Of a stretch of 64,000 nucleotides of DNA, positions 38,481-49,551 are shown piece by piece (the first letter of the stretch is position 1; the number at the start of each line of letters is the position of its first letter). Made by a program: the position numbers and the translations under genes. The notes under the pieces are model-generated. The model saw only the letters and a list, made by a program, of their open reading frames with translations. It had not been told where the DNA came from and made no database searches. This DNA comes from Beroe forskalii. Taxonomy: Eukaryota; Ctenophora; Nuda; Beroida; Beroidae. The stretch lies in NCBI GenBank assembly GCA_011033025.1, contig WFMF01000030.1, positions 620,001 to 684,000 on the forward strand. Direction: 5' to 3'.

Positions 38481-39374
38481 CTGCTAGCCCAGGCCCCCTC
38501 CCGCGTGGTACGCCGCAGGACCCCAGGACTCCCTGCACAATTACCCAAATGATCAAGTAAAAATGGACGGTTTAAAAAAGAATACTGGGGCTGGGGGAAT
38601 TGAATACCAGCCATCAGTAGCCGGTACATTGCCTATCTTACCTGGAGTCAAAATTATATCTGGATGACCCTGTAGCCATACTCTTCATTCAATGACGAAG
38701 TATACTGCTCCGTGATGTCTAGTATCAAATTCAAGCTCTAACAGAGCCTACTGAGCTATATATTATATACTATAGAAATAGTAATGCAATTGGGCCACAC
38801 TTTAAGCAATAGTCGATTCACAAATACTTGATTAATCTATAACTCATTTCAAATCTTGTATTATGCTTGATCATCAAGTATATTTGAATTTTGAATCATC
38901 CTGCTCATAAGAAGGGGACAATCTCCGAGATGGGGACAATTACGGAGCGAGAGAGCGTGAGAATCTGCAATGTTCAAGACTGATTAAGTCCCTCACTTTT
39001 GTCCCCACCTTTGTCCCTCATTCTGGGAGAAAACAGCGGCCAAAAAGCATCCTTTGGAGTGAGAACGTTGAGAGACTCATACGAGCTAATGGCAGACAAG
39101 CTATCAATAGAGCTATCAGTAAGTCAGTCACCACTAAAGCTGCAGCCCAAATTCGTTTACTTCAACAAATGTTGCGTTCTTACTTGTGTTTAGAATTTCG
39201 AAATGCTGAGAGCTCAAAAATGACGCAACATTTAGTTTTGATGTAAGCTCCTCAAACGATTTGAGTACAATCTGAGAGTGAGACTGAAAGGTACCTCGCT
39301 CAGTTACTCAGATAATGAAAACCTCGCGCTGAACCAAGTGCAAGAGAAATTACCAGATTTAAAAAGAAGCTTAC

Positions 39375-39860
39375 CATGTATTCATCTACCCATACCTCAC
39401 GCTGCAACTACGCAAAAGGACGCAATTTGTTATATATATGTGACGTAAGTACAACTGAGTGGGAATTATGCATGGGGTGATGAGTGAGTGTATTAGATGA
39501 GTGTAGTGAGTGTATGGGCAGATGAGTGTAGTGATTGTAAGGGGTAGATGAGTGTAGCGTGTGAGTGTATGGGTATGGATGTGCGTGAGTGTAAGGTAGA
39601 CGGATGCAGACAGTAAAAGGGGGTAGAGAGTGTAGTGAGTGTAAGGGGAAGATGGATGTAGTGTGAGTGTATGGGTAGAGAGTGGAAGTGTGATCAGTGT
39701 ATGGGGTAGATGAGTGTAGTGTGAGTGTAAGGGAAGACGGATAGTGAGTGTAAGGGTAGATAGATGGGAAGCGTGGTGTATGGGTAGATGTATGTAAAGT
39801 GTGAGTGTATGTAGATGGATGTAGCGTGATCAGTGTATGCGGTAGATGGATAAAGTGTGA
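39375..39860 (-). repeat. minisatellite, right array of the foldback, inverted
   Basis: The same unit in reverse complement (GGGTAGATGAGTGTAGTGTG), about 18 units. It pairs with the array at 37330-38480. Confidence 0.85.
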
Positions 39861-41904
39861 GGAAAGCAACGCAAATGGTAGTTCTCTTACGCTTAGTTTC
39901 AGCGAGGTTTATTTTCTGAGTAATAAGCGAAAGAGGATTAAAAGTTAAAAGAGTTAATAAAATTAAATTTCTGCACAACATGGGGCGACACATTATTTTG
40001 ATTCATACAGTGTCGAGGCCCACACGCATGACCTACCCAGTCAAGTGATCTGTTCCCATAACAAGGTGATATCCGAACCCCTGCAGCCAAGACATACCTG
40101 AAGTTCTAAGCCTGAATAAGCTCTCAGATCATATTTCATCCTGTCAAAACGAGCACTGAAGTCATGCCTCTATGGTCACCTCGAGGTTCCTCCCCCATCA
40201 CCTCCCGTAGCTGCCTGCCTCTCCACCTCCGATGACGCACATTCATCAACATCATCCCCACAGCTGCTGCTCCCCTGCAGCTGAGGTGAGCTTCCGGGAC
40301 AGCTCAGCTCAACCCGCGCCTTCACCTGTCTCACCTTCTACGGGCAAGACTTAGTTGAGACTGATGATGCTTCCTTCCACTTGTTCAGGAAGAACCAAAA
40401 CGGAACAGTGCAGTGCTCTTCCTGCTGCTTGGAAGAAGAAGTGACAAGGCCTCCTTACCCTGAAAGCAAACTGTGCTTGCGAGCAATCTATAAATTTTCT
40501 GACATTACATCTTAGACCTACAAAAGTTCACAGTTACAATAATTATTACAGTACACACGGGGAGCAAGTACACTGTCCCTCAGTGAGCAGGATTGTCCCC
40601 TGCTCCTACATGCACAGCAAAGCATATCATACTGGTCCTGTCATTTGCTTCATCCCACCCCACAGCCCATACTATGTCAGATCAGTTTATCAAATGCTCA
40701 GCATCATCACCACTTCACAGCTTCACCTCACAATATCTCGAGCCAGTGATATTTCAACAAACACGGCCTTCAGCCTTGCTGAGAAACTATATTTGAAAAT
40801 TCCTGGAAATAGCGGCCCAAGTACTTCTACTGATCAAGCAAATATCGGCCAAGTGCCACCCCATTTCGACTATACTCGCGAAATCCGTGTTAGAATCTTT
40901 GCGCGCGGATATAAGCGTTATGTAGAATTGGTGATGGTGACGCCATACCGCGCTTCCATACAAGTATGGCTTACAAACTGTCAACGCCCAGGGGTTCCTC
41001 AGTCCACTAAAAACTGGATATCTCGGTCTTGTCTCACTGAGATCTATTGCTCAGGGCCGGAGCATACCAAAAATTAATTTTTTGGCAATTCTAAAGGAGC
41101 CACTGCAGGGACATACGTGTTTAGCAAAATGTCCGTCCTTCTTTTGACTTGTTGTTATGAAGGGCAAGGGGCATGGCCATGACGTCCAAATGGAATGCGA
41201 AGCGGTAGTAACATCAAACATCCTGGGCAAATGCAAAGCCCTTTCTCACTTGGGCTTTGAAATCCAAATCTTCAATAAGCAAATTTTTAATTACCTTACG
41301 AGGTAAGGTAGTAAAAGTGGCCCTTTGGACCAGGGTTATGAAAGGCAGTGGCCAAGGCACCTGTGCGCGAAACGCCAAAACCTTTCTCAATTCAGTGTCG
41401 ACATGACCTGGTTTAGTTGTTATGCCGCGCACTCAGTGCACCAGGGGCCTGGTTAGGGTGCCAAAACCAGGCGCTGGTTAGCACAAAAAGGGTGGCAAAA
41501 AAAGGAGCCGCAGAGAATGGAAGTCTGAAATAATAATAATAAATCACAATAAACTCTTTGATAGATTTTTAGTTGTCTAAAAACTGAAAGCCATATAGCA
41601 AACCTGCAAACAGTTTTCCCTGCAGTTAAAAAACTGCCCAAGATTTAAGCCTCACAAACTATTTTCTACTAAACATTTGGGCCAAAATTCGATTGTTTAT
41701 GGGTGTCTACAACAGAGCTCGGTATTTAGCACAAAAGATGTCAAGTTGTATGATCAAGTTGTATGATCTATTGACATTTCAAATATTTTCTGCTACAATC
41801 AATCAATCTTGATATTATCCTATCATTCAAAATTGCCATTCATGACTTTTGTTATTTTGCAAGAAGATATTTTATCATATTGTTGGGATGGTATTGTATT
41901 TGAA

Positions 41905-44900
41905 ATGGGTCACAAATTCAAAAAGCTGGAATGTTAATAAGGAGTTAGGATCGGTTTCCAGTACTAGACTATGCTGAATGGGATCTAGACCAAGTCGACA
42001 ATTTTTGCTTTGATGTGTCGACACCTATTTTTGACCACGCCCATTTTACCTGTCAGAAGCTAAAATGGGGCAACTTAAAAAATATTTTTCATGGCCATGG
42101 CATGGTGTCAAATAGTTTTCTGGGATTTATAAAGGAATGATGCAAATCTATTGGTTGTATTTCAAATTCATATCTGCACAGTGGGTGACTACGCCTATTT
42201 GGGCTTTTAAAGTGGCGAAGGAAAATGGGAAATATTGACCTAATCTCTTTGTAGTGTGGGTATCAAACAGTTTTATTATAAGAAACGATGCAAAACTACG
42301 TTTTTACCTCAAAACGTTTATACCTGGTTATGGTGAGACTGACCACGCCCATTTTTGGCCTTAAGTAATGGCTGAAAAATGTAAAACATGATTCATCCTT
42401 TTGGTAGTGTGGGGTACGAAATAGGGGTTTTCTGGGACGATAAGAACGTAAACTGGGTTGGTTTTACCCAAACGTTTATAGCCTGGAGTTATGCGATCAC
42501 GCCCATTTTTGGCCTTTAAGCGATGGCTGAAATGTTATTGATTCTAATTCCTTGCAGTGTGTATTTGAAATAGGCTTTCTTTATTGGTGTAAAGAACGAT
42601 GCAACCATTGGTTTTACTCTAAAACGTTTGTTATTCAAAGTTATGGAAGTAGAATCATGTCCATTTTTGCACGACATGAAATGGAAACATTGATTCTATC
42701 TTAAGTGGTTAAAGGCAAAATGAATAGGGGTTTCTTTCTTGGGCTCTATAAAGAATGATTTTTACCATTGGTTTGGGTTCCAACATGCATATGTGGAGTC
42801 ATGGTGACTACAAATTTTTTGCCTAGCGTGATCATTGAAATTTTGAAAACATTGATTCCATCCTTTGGGTGGCAATGTGTATCAAACAGTGGGGTTTTGG
42901 GGCTGTAAAGAACGATGCAATCATTGAAACGTCCGCTATGTGACATACTGTTTGACAACCCCCTATTTGCCCTGGTGCCATGGCACGGAAAACAGTCAAT
43001 ATCTTGATTCAATGTTTCTACATATCATGATTACCAAAATAGGGTTTCGGGAAGTAAAAAACGATGTTATCAAATGATGGCATCTTGTCATTAATTCCGC
43101 TTGAAAGGTCTATGTGATTTTGGCCATGCCTTGTTTCTGCCTGCACAATGGCTGTACTTTTGGAAAAACATTGAACTAAAATCAATACTTCAATACTGGT
43201 TTAAAGTCAGATCAAAAAAGCAAGCATTATTTTGGCAATGAGACAGCCAACAAAAGTTATAAGTTTTATTCAAGAATGGTCAAAAATGAGTTTAAGGCAA
43301 ATCATGGCCCAAAAGATGCATAACTAGGAAACCTCAGTTTAAAAAGGAACCCCTAATTAATAAGGTAAAAGCTCTTATGTAAAGGGAAATTACCTTATCC
43401 ATAAGCTCATATGGGCTGCGGGCCTTTCATAAGTACTGCTTTATAATATATAAGGAAAACAGTCGGATTTCACCGATTGACCAAATTACATCTGTGTGAG
43501 TTAGAGAGGGCATGCTTGAGTTGAGAAGGCCATGTTACTGTAGTTGAGGTGGGGCAAGTTATGAGTTGATGGGAGCGGGACAGAGTCAAGAGGGATATAA
43601 TGAGTTGAGAGGGGCTTGCTATGAGTTGGAGAGGCGTTTGTTCACATGATTGTACAAAGGTTCTTCAGTAGTGTGAGAGAGGGTTGTTTAGGAGTAAGCA
43701 GAAGTTACTTCAGAGTGATGGTTACCAGGAGCATGGTCAAGCGCTTCCAGAGTGTGATACAATATACAGTTACTTCAGGAGTGTAGAGCGGTTACTCAGG
43801 AGTGGATTGCACTCAGGAGGTGATAAGGTTACCAGGAGCAAAAAAGTTACGGCAAATTCAGGGAGTGTGATACAGTTACTCAGGAGGTGGACATTACTCA
43901 GACTAGAGTGTGATACGCAACTTTGTGAGTGTAATACGTTACTAGGAGGTGATACATTACTCGTGACTAGGGAGGGATACGGGCAAATTTGTGAGTGTGG
44001 AATGCTACTTCAGGAGTGATGATACGGTTACTTCAGGGAGTGTGATACGACATCAGGAACGGTTACGCAACTCTGTGAGTGTGACATGGTTACTCAGGAG
44101 TGTGATACGGTTACTTAAGTGATATGGTAAACTCAGGAGTGTTATACGGTATCTCAGGTGTTTGACATGATTACTCAGAGTGTGATAATGTTGGTTTTGA
44201 TATCCCACACGCTGCCCAAAGGATGGAAATCAACATCAAAAATTTCTCAGCCATGGCGCTAGTCTAATAAATGGGCGGGTCACCATAATTCCACAGATGG
44301 ACGGTTTGGAGTAAAATTGCCGATTGCCCAGTACCCCTGCCTTTGATACCTCACACGCTACGTCGCCACCCAAAGGGATGTAATCAATATTTTCCAAATT
44401 GTAGCCATCATGCAAGGCCAAATGGGCGTGGTCACTATAACTCGTCTCAGAAACTACTATTTCGATACCTCACACACTATCAAAGGATGGAATAATGTTT
44501 TCCTCATTTTCAGCCATTGCTAAGGCCAAAAAATGGGCGTTTTGGTCATCATAACTCCAGATATAAATGCTTTTTAGGTAAAACAATGGTTGCAAATCGC
44601 ATTTCGTCCCAGAAGACTCTCATTTCGATACCCACACACTACCAAAAGGATGGAATCAATGTTTTTCCATTTTCAGCCATTAAGCAAGGCCAAAAATGTA
44701 AGATAACTCCAGATATAAATGCTTAAGCGGCAAAAATTCAACAAGCGTAATGTTCTTCCTGTCTCAGAAAACCCCTCATTTCGATGCCCTGGCCACTACC
44801 AAAAAGCGATGGAATCTCACGTTTTCCCATTTTCAGCCACAGCAAGCGCCGTACGGGCGGCCCGGCCACCATAATCTCCAGATAGCAAATGTTTTAGGTA

Positions 44901-45165
44901 AAAACCAATGGTTGCAATGTGTTCTTCCTGTCCCAGAAAACTCCCTACTGATACCTCTAAGGCTGCCATGTTATGGAAAAATATTTTTAAGTTGCCCCAT
45001 TTTAGCTTCGACAGGTCAAATACGGGCGGCTAAAAATAGGTGTTTATTATCGAAACAAAAAATTGTCGATGCCCAAATGATTCAGCATAGCCCAAAGTAC
45101 TGAAACCGATCCCTAACTCCTTTTACAATACTCCAAAGCACGATTCCATTTCATCCCTGACTATG
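41905..45165 (+). mobile_element. second foldback element with about 150-bp repeats in both arms
   Basis: The left end has GGAGTTAGGATCGGTTT and CTATGCTGAAT; the right end has their complements ATTCAGCATAG and CCGATCCCTAACTCC. Each arm contains six or seven diverged units of about 150 bp marked by CACGCCCATTTTTGGCC (left: near 42046, 42192, 42346, 42499, 42656, 42811, 42957; right, inverted: 44271 to 45018). The centre holds a separate minisatellite. The uninterrupted copy at 47.66 kb shows the pre-insertion site. The exact ends are uncertain. Confidence 0.75.
43650..44190 (+). repeat. minisatellite at the centre of the second foldback
   Basis: Irregular units of about 20-30 bp around GAGTGTGATACGGTTACTCAG. 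No coding value. Confidence 0.8.
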
Positions 45166-45724
45166 GAGGTAATTATATTTATACTAAAGTACTGAAATAC
45201 TTCAAATTCAAATAAATTCCTGGTACTAAGATACTTGCCGAGATTTTCAAGTATGGGATTTGATTTTATAGTTCTATATCTATATCTGTCATTTCTTTCC
45301 TATAGTTTCTCACTTGAGATGCAACTGCCTTCTGAGGAAATTACCTCATGTTTATAGTGAGAATTAATTAATTACCACTTAATTATAGTAATTCCCAATG
45401 GCCAATAAAGTTGGCAGAAGTATTCATTAATCTATTATGAAGGCCCATCAGCCCTCAGCACTTCCTCGCTGACCTGCCGACCTCAAAGGCCCCTGTCCCT
45501 ACTGACCCCTCAGTTGACTACTTCTGGCTGCAGGCCGACCCTTGGTCAGTGTCACCTCCTACTGCTAAGCAAACCACCCCTAAAAACTATTCATGACCGT
45601 GCTTGAGCAAATTGTGCACCTTTAAAACAAATTCTAGACCTCTTGTTTTCATCAAGTGGAAAACTCCTAAAAACCTCTTAAACATTTTTTACAAAGCAAT
45701 TTTCAGTATTTTATTCCATTTGAC

Positions 45725-46520
45725 AGATATCTCAAGTTCTGAATCAAGCCTCTCCACTACCATTTACACTGCACAGTTATCTCCCATCCTACATTTTGTA
45801 TCAAATAAGCTTCACCTGCTCCATATGGCAAGTTTCTCAAAGACTGAAAAGTGTTCTGCACTGGAAAATTGATAGTTCAATAGCATGGCTTTTTGCAAGA
45901 ATGTCTCAAAGTATTTTTCATTCCATTGCCAAATCCTGTGTGTTAGATGGGACATCACTTTCTGGGGTTTCATTTCTAGCTTTGGTCATGTTTTGTCTAC
46001 ATTATTTCAAATCATCGTTCATCTATCTCTACATAAAGACATCTAGAAAAGCAATTCTCTCAGAAAACCTGCATTAGTGCATTTTTGTTTTGCCATTTAA
46101 TGGTTGGTTACAATCAAAGAGAGCATCATTACACAAGCAATGATTTCAACAGAAAGTGACATATCTTTCTTTATGGGTAATATTATTTTTGATCGGCATG
46201 TACATAAATATAGCTTCAGATTATCACTTAAAATGACTTAGCAAAACAAAGAGTGAAACTACCTGCTACCTCACAGAGGGATGTTCAAGCATGTTTCAGC
46301 CAAGCAACTATTTTGGTGAAATATTAAGCGGATAGGATTCATGCTTATTCAGACATTAGCTGCTGCATGGTTTTTGCTTTACAAGTATTTTCCTAGGTCA
46401 AAGAGGTTACCAAACTTACAGATTTTATGCAAAGAAAAAAATTCCTGCAGACTATCCCACTCTTGGAAGTTCTATCATTCCATTCTCACTGATTCTAAAA
46501 CTGCCTGGGAGACTAGGTTT
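45725..46520 (+). pseudogene. broken SRD5A-like copy
   Basis: It parallels the intact gene at 48176-48946. Recognisable pieces in different frames include DISSSESSLSTTIYTA, KIDSSIAW, VSFLALVMFC, FIYLYIKTSRKA, and QTLAAAWF. At least half a dozen small insertions shift the frame, so no protein longer than about 90 residues is possible. Either it is a pseudogene or the local consensus sequence is poor. Confidence 0.8.
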
Positions 46521-46750
46521 TACCTTTCTTTGCAATGCTTTATTGCACACAAGGTAAAAGAGCAGTATCAGCTAATTTCAATTATATGTACAGTATAAGA
46601 AAATTTATATCCCAAGAAATCACAAAATGTTCAAATTAGACATAGAATTGTTACTCAATACTCAATATCATGTGGTAAGTATGTGATTTGAATATTGCAA
46701 ATACTTGTGAGATTGATCTACTATGTTACATAAATAGTATTCTGCAAACG

Positions 46751-47124
46751 TGCGGTGCTGCATTTTGCAAGCGACGCTCTGGTTATGGGAACACCACTGG
46801 TTAAGGAAACGTCAAAATGTGGAACACTAGAACGCTGCGCGCTCGCGGCGCGGAAGGTAATATCAAGCGATAAAAACCACAAAATAAAAATTTTAAACTT
46901 TTTTTTGATTTAGTGTGGTCTCATGATAAATATTAAACAGTCTTTCCGGGGATAGAAAACCTTCTCAATTTGGGATTCATGTTTCAGAACCTTAAACTAA
47001 CCCTTAAACAATAAACTAATCTCAAAAGTGTTGCTGTATTTTATTTATTGTCAGATTTCCCAATGATGTTGAAGTTTTGAATTAAAAAAAACTAACTTTC
47101 AACTTTAATCAACCCTTTTGACGA
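46751..47124. other. spacer between the two duplicated segments
   Basis: No gene or repeat recognised apart from a short CGCGCTCGCGGCGCGG patch near 46838. Confidence 0.5.
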
Positions 47125-49205
47125 GGTAAGGTTGCAAAAATGGTGGTAAAGAAGGAGTCAAAAGAGAACAAAGTCTGAAATAATAATAATAAATTATTAA
47201 ACTCTTTCAATAGATTTTAGTTGTCTAAAAGCTCAAAATATGTAGCTAACAGTTTTCCTGAAGTTAAAAACTGTCTAAGATTTGCCTCTACCATTTTCAC
47301 TACCCTTTTGACGAGGTTCTTTTGACTGATGAGCACACATACATGTGGAGCCCAAAAAACAAGGCTTACTACCCTGCTTTTCTGAATTTCTGATTCTTGG
47401 GCTAGTTTTTTGTTTTTGGGTTACATTTTTAACAGCTTTCCTAACGATTTTTGGGCTAAAATTCGATTGTTTTATGATGCCTACAACAGGAGCTTGGTAT
47501 TTAGCACAAAAGATGTCAAGTTGTATGATCTATTGGATATAGTTAAATAATATTTACACACAATCAATCAATCTGATAATGGTCCTATTATTCAAAATTC
47601 ACATCCATGACAGATGACTGTTTTGTTATTTTGCAAGAAGATATTTTAACATTGTTGGGATGTAAGTAATTATACTGAAGTACTGAAATAACTCTGCTAC
47701 TAAGATACTTGCCGAGATTTTTTGGCAAGTATATAGGATGATTTTCTAGTTCTATAACTGCAATACTTTTCCTATAGTTTTTCACTTGAGATGCAACTGT
47801 ATTCTAAGGAAATAACCTCATGCTTATAATTAATTAATTAATTATAGTGACTCCCAATGGCCATCAGTTAAGTAGAAGCATTCATTAATCCATTATGGCT
47901 GACCCAATGGCCCTCAGTGACCCCTTGCTGACCTGTCAGGGACTCAAAAAGGGTCTCCCCTTGTCCCTACTGACCCCTAGTTGACTACGTGGCTGCAGGC
48001 TGACCTCTGGTCAGTGGTCACCCTCCACTGACACTAATTTAAAACTATTCATGACTTTGAATAAATTGTAGCACCTTAAAACAACTTAGACCTCTTGTTT
48101 TTATCAAGTGGAACACTCCTAAAAACCCTTAAAACATTCTTTACAGCAATTTTCAGGTATCTTAGCTCCATTTCGATGGATATCTCAAGTTCTGAATCAA
48201 GCCTCTCCACTACCATTTACACTGCAACAGTTATCTCCATCCTAACATTCTTGTATCAAATAAGCTCACCTGCTCCATATGGCAAGTTTTCAAAGACTGG
48301 TGGTGTGTTCTGCACTCTGAAAATTGATAGTTCAATAGCATGGTTTGTGCAAGAATCTCCAGCATTTTTCATTCCATTTCACAACCTGTGTGTTAGATGG
48401 ACATCACTTTCTTGGGTTTCATTTCTAGCCTTGGTCATGTTTTGTTCACATTATTTCAACAGATCATTTATCTATCCTCTAAGCATAAAGACATCTAGAA
48501 AAGCACCTCTAGAAACCTGCATTAGTGCATTTTTGTTTTGCACATTTAATGGTTGGTTACAATCAAAGAGCATCATTACCTACAATGATTACAACAGAGT
48601 GACATATCTTTCTTTTATGGGTGTAATATTATTTTTGATTGGCATGTACATTAATATAGCTTCAGATTATCACTTAAATGACTTAGCAAAACAAAGAGTG
48701 GGGAACCAATACCTGCTACCTCACAGAGGGATGTTCAAGTATGTTTCAGCTGCTAACTATTTTGGTGAAATATTGGAGTGGATAGGATTCATGCTTTTTA
48801 TTCAGACATTAGCTGCTGCATGGTTTTGTTTCTTTACAAGTATTTTCCTAGGTCAAAGAGGTTACCAAACTCATAGATTTTATAAAGAAAAAATTGCAGA
48901 CTATCCCAAATTTCGAAGTTCTATCATTCCATTCACTGGATTCTAAAAACTGCCTGGAGACTAGGTTTTACCTCTTTGTAATGCTTATTGCACACATAAG
49001 GTAAAAGAGCAGTATCAGCTAATTTCTAATTATATGTACAGTATAAGAAAATTTATATCCTGTAAGAAATCATTAAATGTTCAAATTAGACATAGGATTG
49101 TTACTCAATACTCATTGATTATGTGTAGGCATGTGATTTGAATATTGTTTGTGCAATACTTGTGAGATTGATTCATTATGTTACATATAATAGTATTCTT
49201 GTGTA
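47125..49205 (+). repeat. downstream copy of the segmental duplication
   Basis: Uninterrupted counterpart of 41490-46750. It contains the intact SRD5A-like gene and shows the sequence ATTGTTGGGATGTAAGTAAT at the point where copy 1 received the foldback insertion. Confidence 0.8.
48176..48946 (+). CDS. steroid 5-alpha-reductase-like protein, single exon
   Basis: SRD5A-family enzymes reduce the delta-4 double bond of 3-oxo steroids using NADPH in the ER membrane. The ATG at 48176 gives 256 residues, the usual family length (about 254-259). Family landmarks: PYGKFSK near residue 40, IPFHNL, FIYPLSIKTSRKAPL, FLFCTFNGWLQS, GMYINIASDY, LPHRGMFKYVSAANYFGEILEW, and the C-terminal RFYKEKIADYPKFRSSIIPF. 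Several hydrophobic segments fit a seven-helix membrane protein. The frame stays open upstream to 48095 but without an earlier ATG. It has no intron, unlike the multi-exon vertebrate genes, so it may derive from a retrocopy. The substrate is unknown; it is closer to SRD5A1/2 than to SRD5A3 or TECR by eye. Confidence 0.88.
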   Translation: MDISSSESSLSTTIYTATVISILTFLYQISSPAPYGKFSKTGGVFCTLKIDSSIAWFVQESPAFFIPFHNLCVRWTSLSWVSFLALVMFCSHYFNRSFIYPLSIKTSRKAPLETCISAFLFCTFNGWLQSKSIITYNDYNRVTYLSFMGVILFLIGMYINIASDYHLNDLAKQRVGNQYLLPHRGMFKYVSAANYFGEILEWIGFMLFIQTLAAAWFCFFTSIFLGQRGYQTHRFYKEKIADYPKFRSSIIPFTGF

Positions 49206-49287
49206 GTTCCCTGTACTATTTGTTGCTGTATGCTCAGTCAACAATGTAAACTTTAATTCATCACATTAAAGCAAAGTCTTGTATCTA

Positions 49288-49293
49288 AATAAA
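49288..49293 (+). terminator. possible polyadenylation signal of the SRD5A-like gene
   Basis: AATAAA lies 342 bases after the stop codon and about 160 before the V-ATPase start codon. It is the only canonical hexamer noticed in this interval. Confidence 0.4.
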
Positions 49294-49455
49294 TTGTTTA
49301 CTTTTGATAAAGTTTTGGTTTCCTTTTCTTTGCTTTTGACTGATAATGTTTTTGAACATCATGCAAGGTATCAGTCTGTTCCAATTTTTCAACTATTGAG
49401 AATGTTCTAGCTGCCCAGAATGACACAGTGTATATCCCAATGTAGAGATTTGGAC

Positions 49456-49551
49456 ATGTCTAAGCTCCTCCGGTCAGAGGAGATGACCCTTGTACAGATC
49501 TTTCTGTCACAAGAGGCATCTTACAACTGTGTCAGAGAACTTGGGGAACTC
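49456..49551 (+). CDS. ATP6V0A: V-ATPase a exon 1
   Basis: ATG at 49456 starts [15 protein letters not shown], the universally conserved N-terminus, which fixes the start. Phase 0 at donor CTC|GTGAGT. Confidence 0.93.

Larger units (their letters stand above)
36192..41128 (+). mobile_element. 4.9-kb foldback transposon with inverted minisatellite arrays
   Basis: The 11-bp ATGTCCGTCCT flanks both ends (36181-36191 and 41129-41139). The left arm, about 36192-37330, is repeated in inverse orientation at about 40085-41128: for example the 36650-36780 stretch with ATAGTATGGGCTATTGGG matches the complement of 40610-40700. Inside the arms lie inverted arrays of a CATCTACCCATACACTCACG minisatellite. 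Terminal sequences TCCTAAGC and GTTTAGCAA form an imperfect TIR. The 9-11-bp duplication and long arms recall Mutator-like foldback elements. No transposase is visible. Confidence 0.8.
41490..46750 (+). repeat. upstream copy of a segmental duplication, split by a foldback element
   Basis: 41490-41904 and 45165-46750 match 47125-49205 in order, sharing for example GTCTGAAATAATAATAATAA, TTAGCACAAAAGATGTCAAG and the whole SRD5A-like coding region. Copy 1 is interrupted by the element at about 41905-45165 and has many more small indels than copy 2. Confidence 0.8.

Noticed and set aside
37809-38560. His/Thr/Pro-rich open frames up to 155 codons, and similar ones on the minus strand at 39408-39993
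   Set aside because: They come from the inverted minisatellite arrays of the foldback element.
40583-41077. 164-codon open frame in the foldback arm
   Set aside because: It has no motif or hydrophobic pattern of a known transposase and lies in the inverted arm, whose partner arm has no such frame.
48095-48175. 27 extra N-terminal codons for the SRD5A-like protein
   Set aside because: The extension has no ATG and the family length is met from the ATG at 48176.
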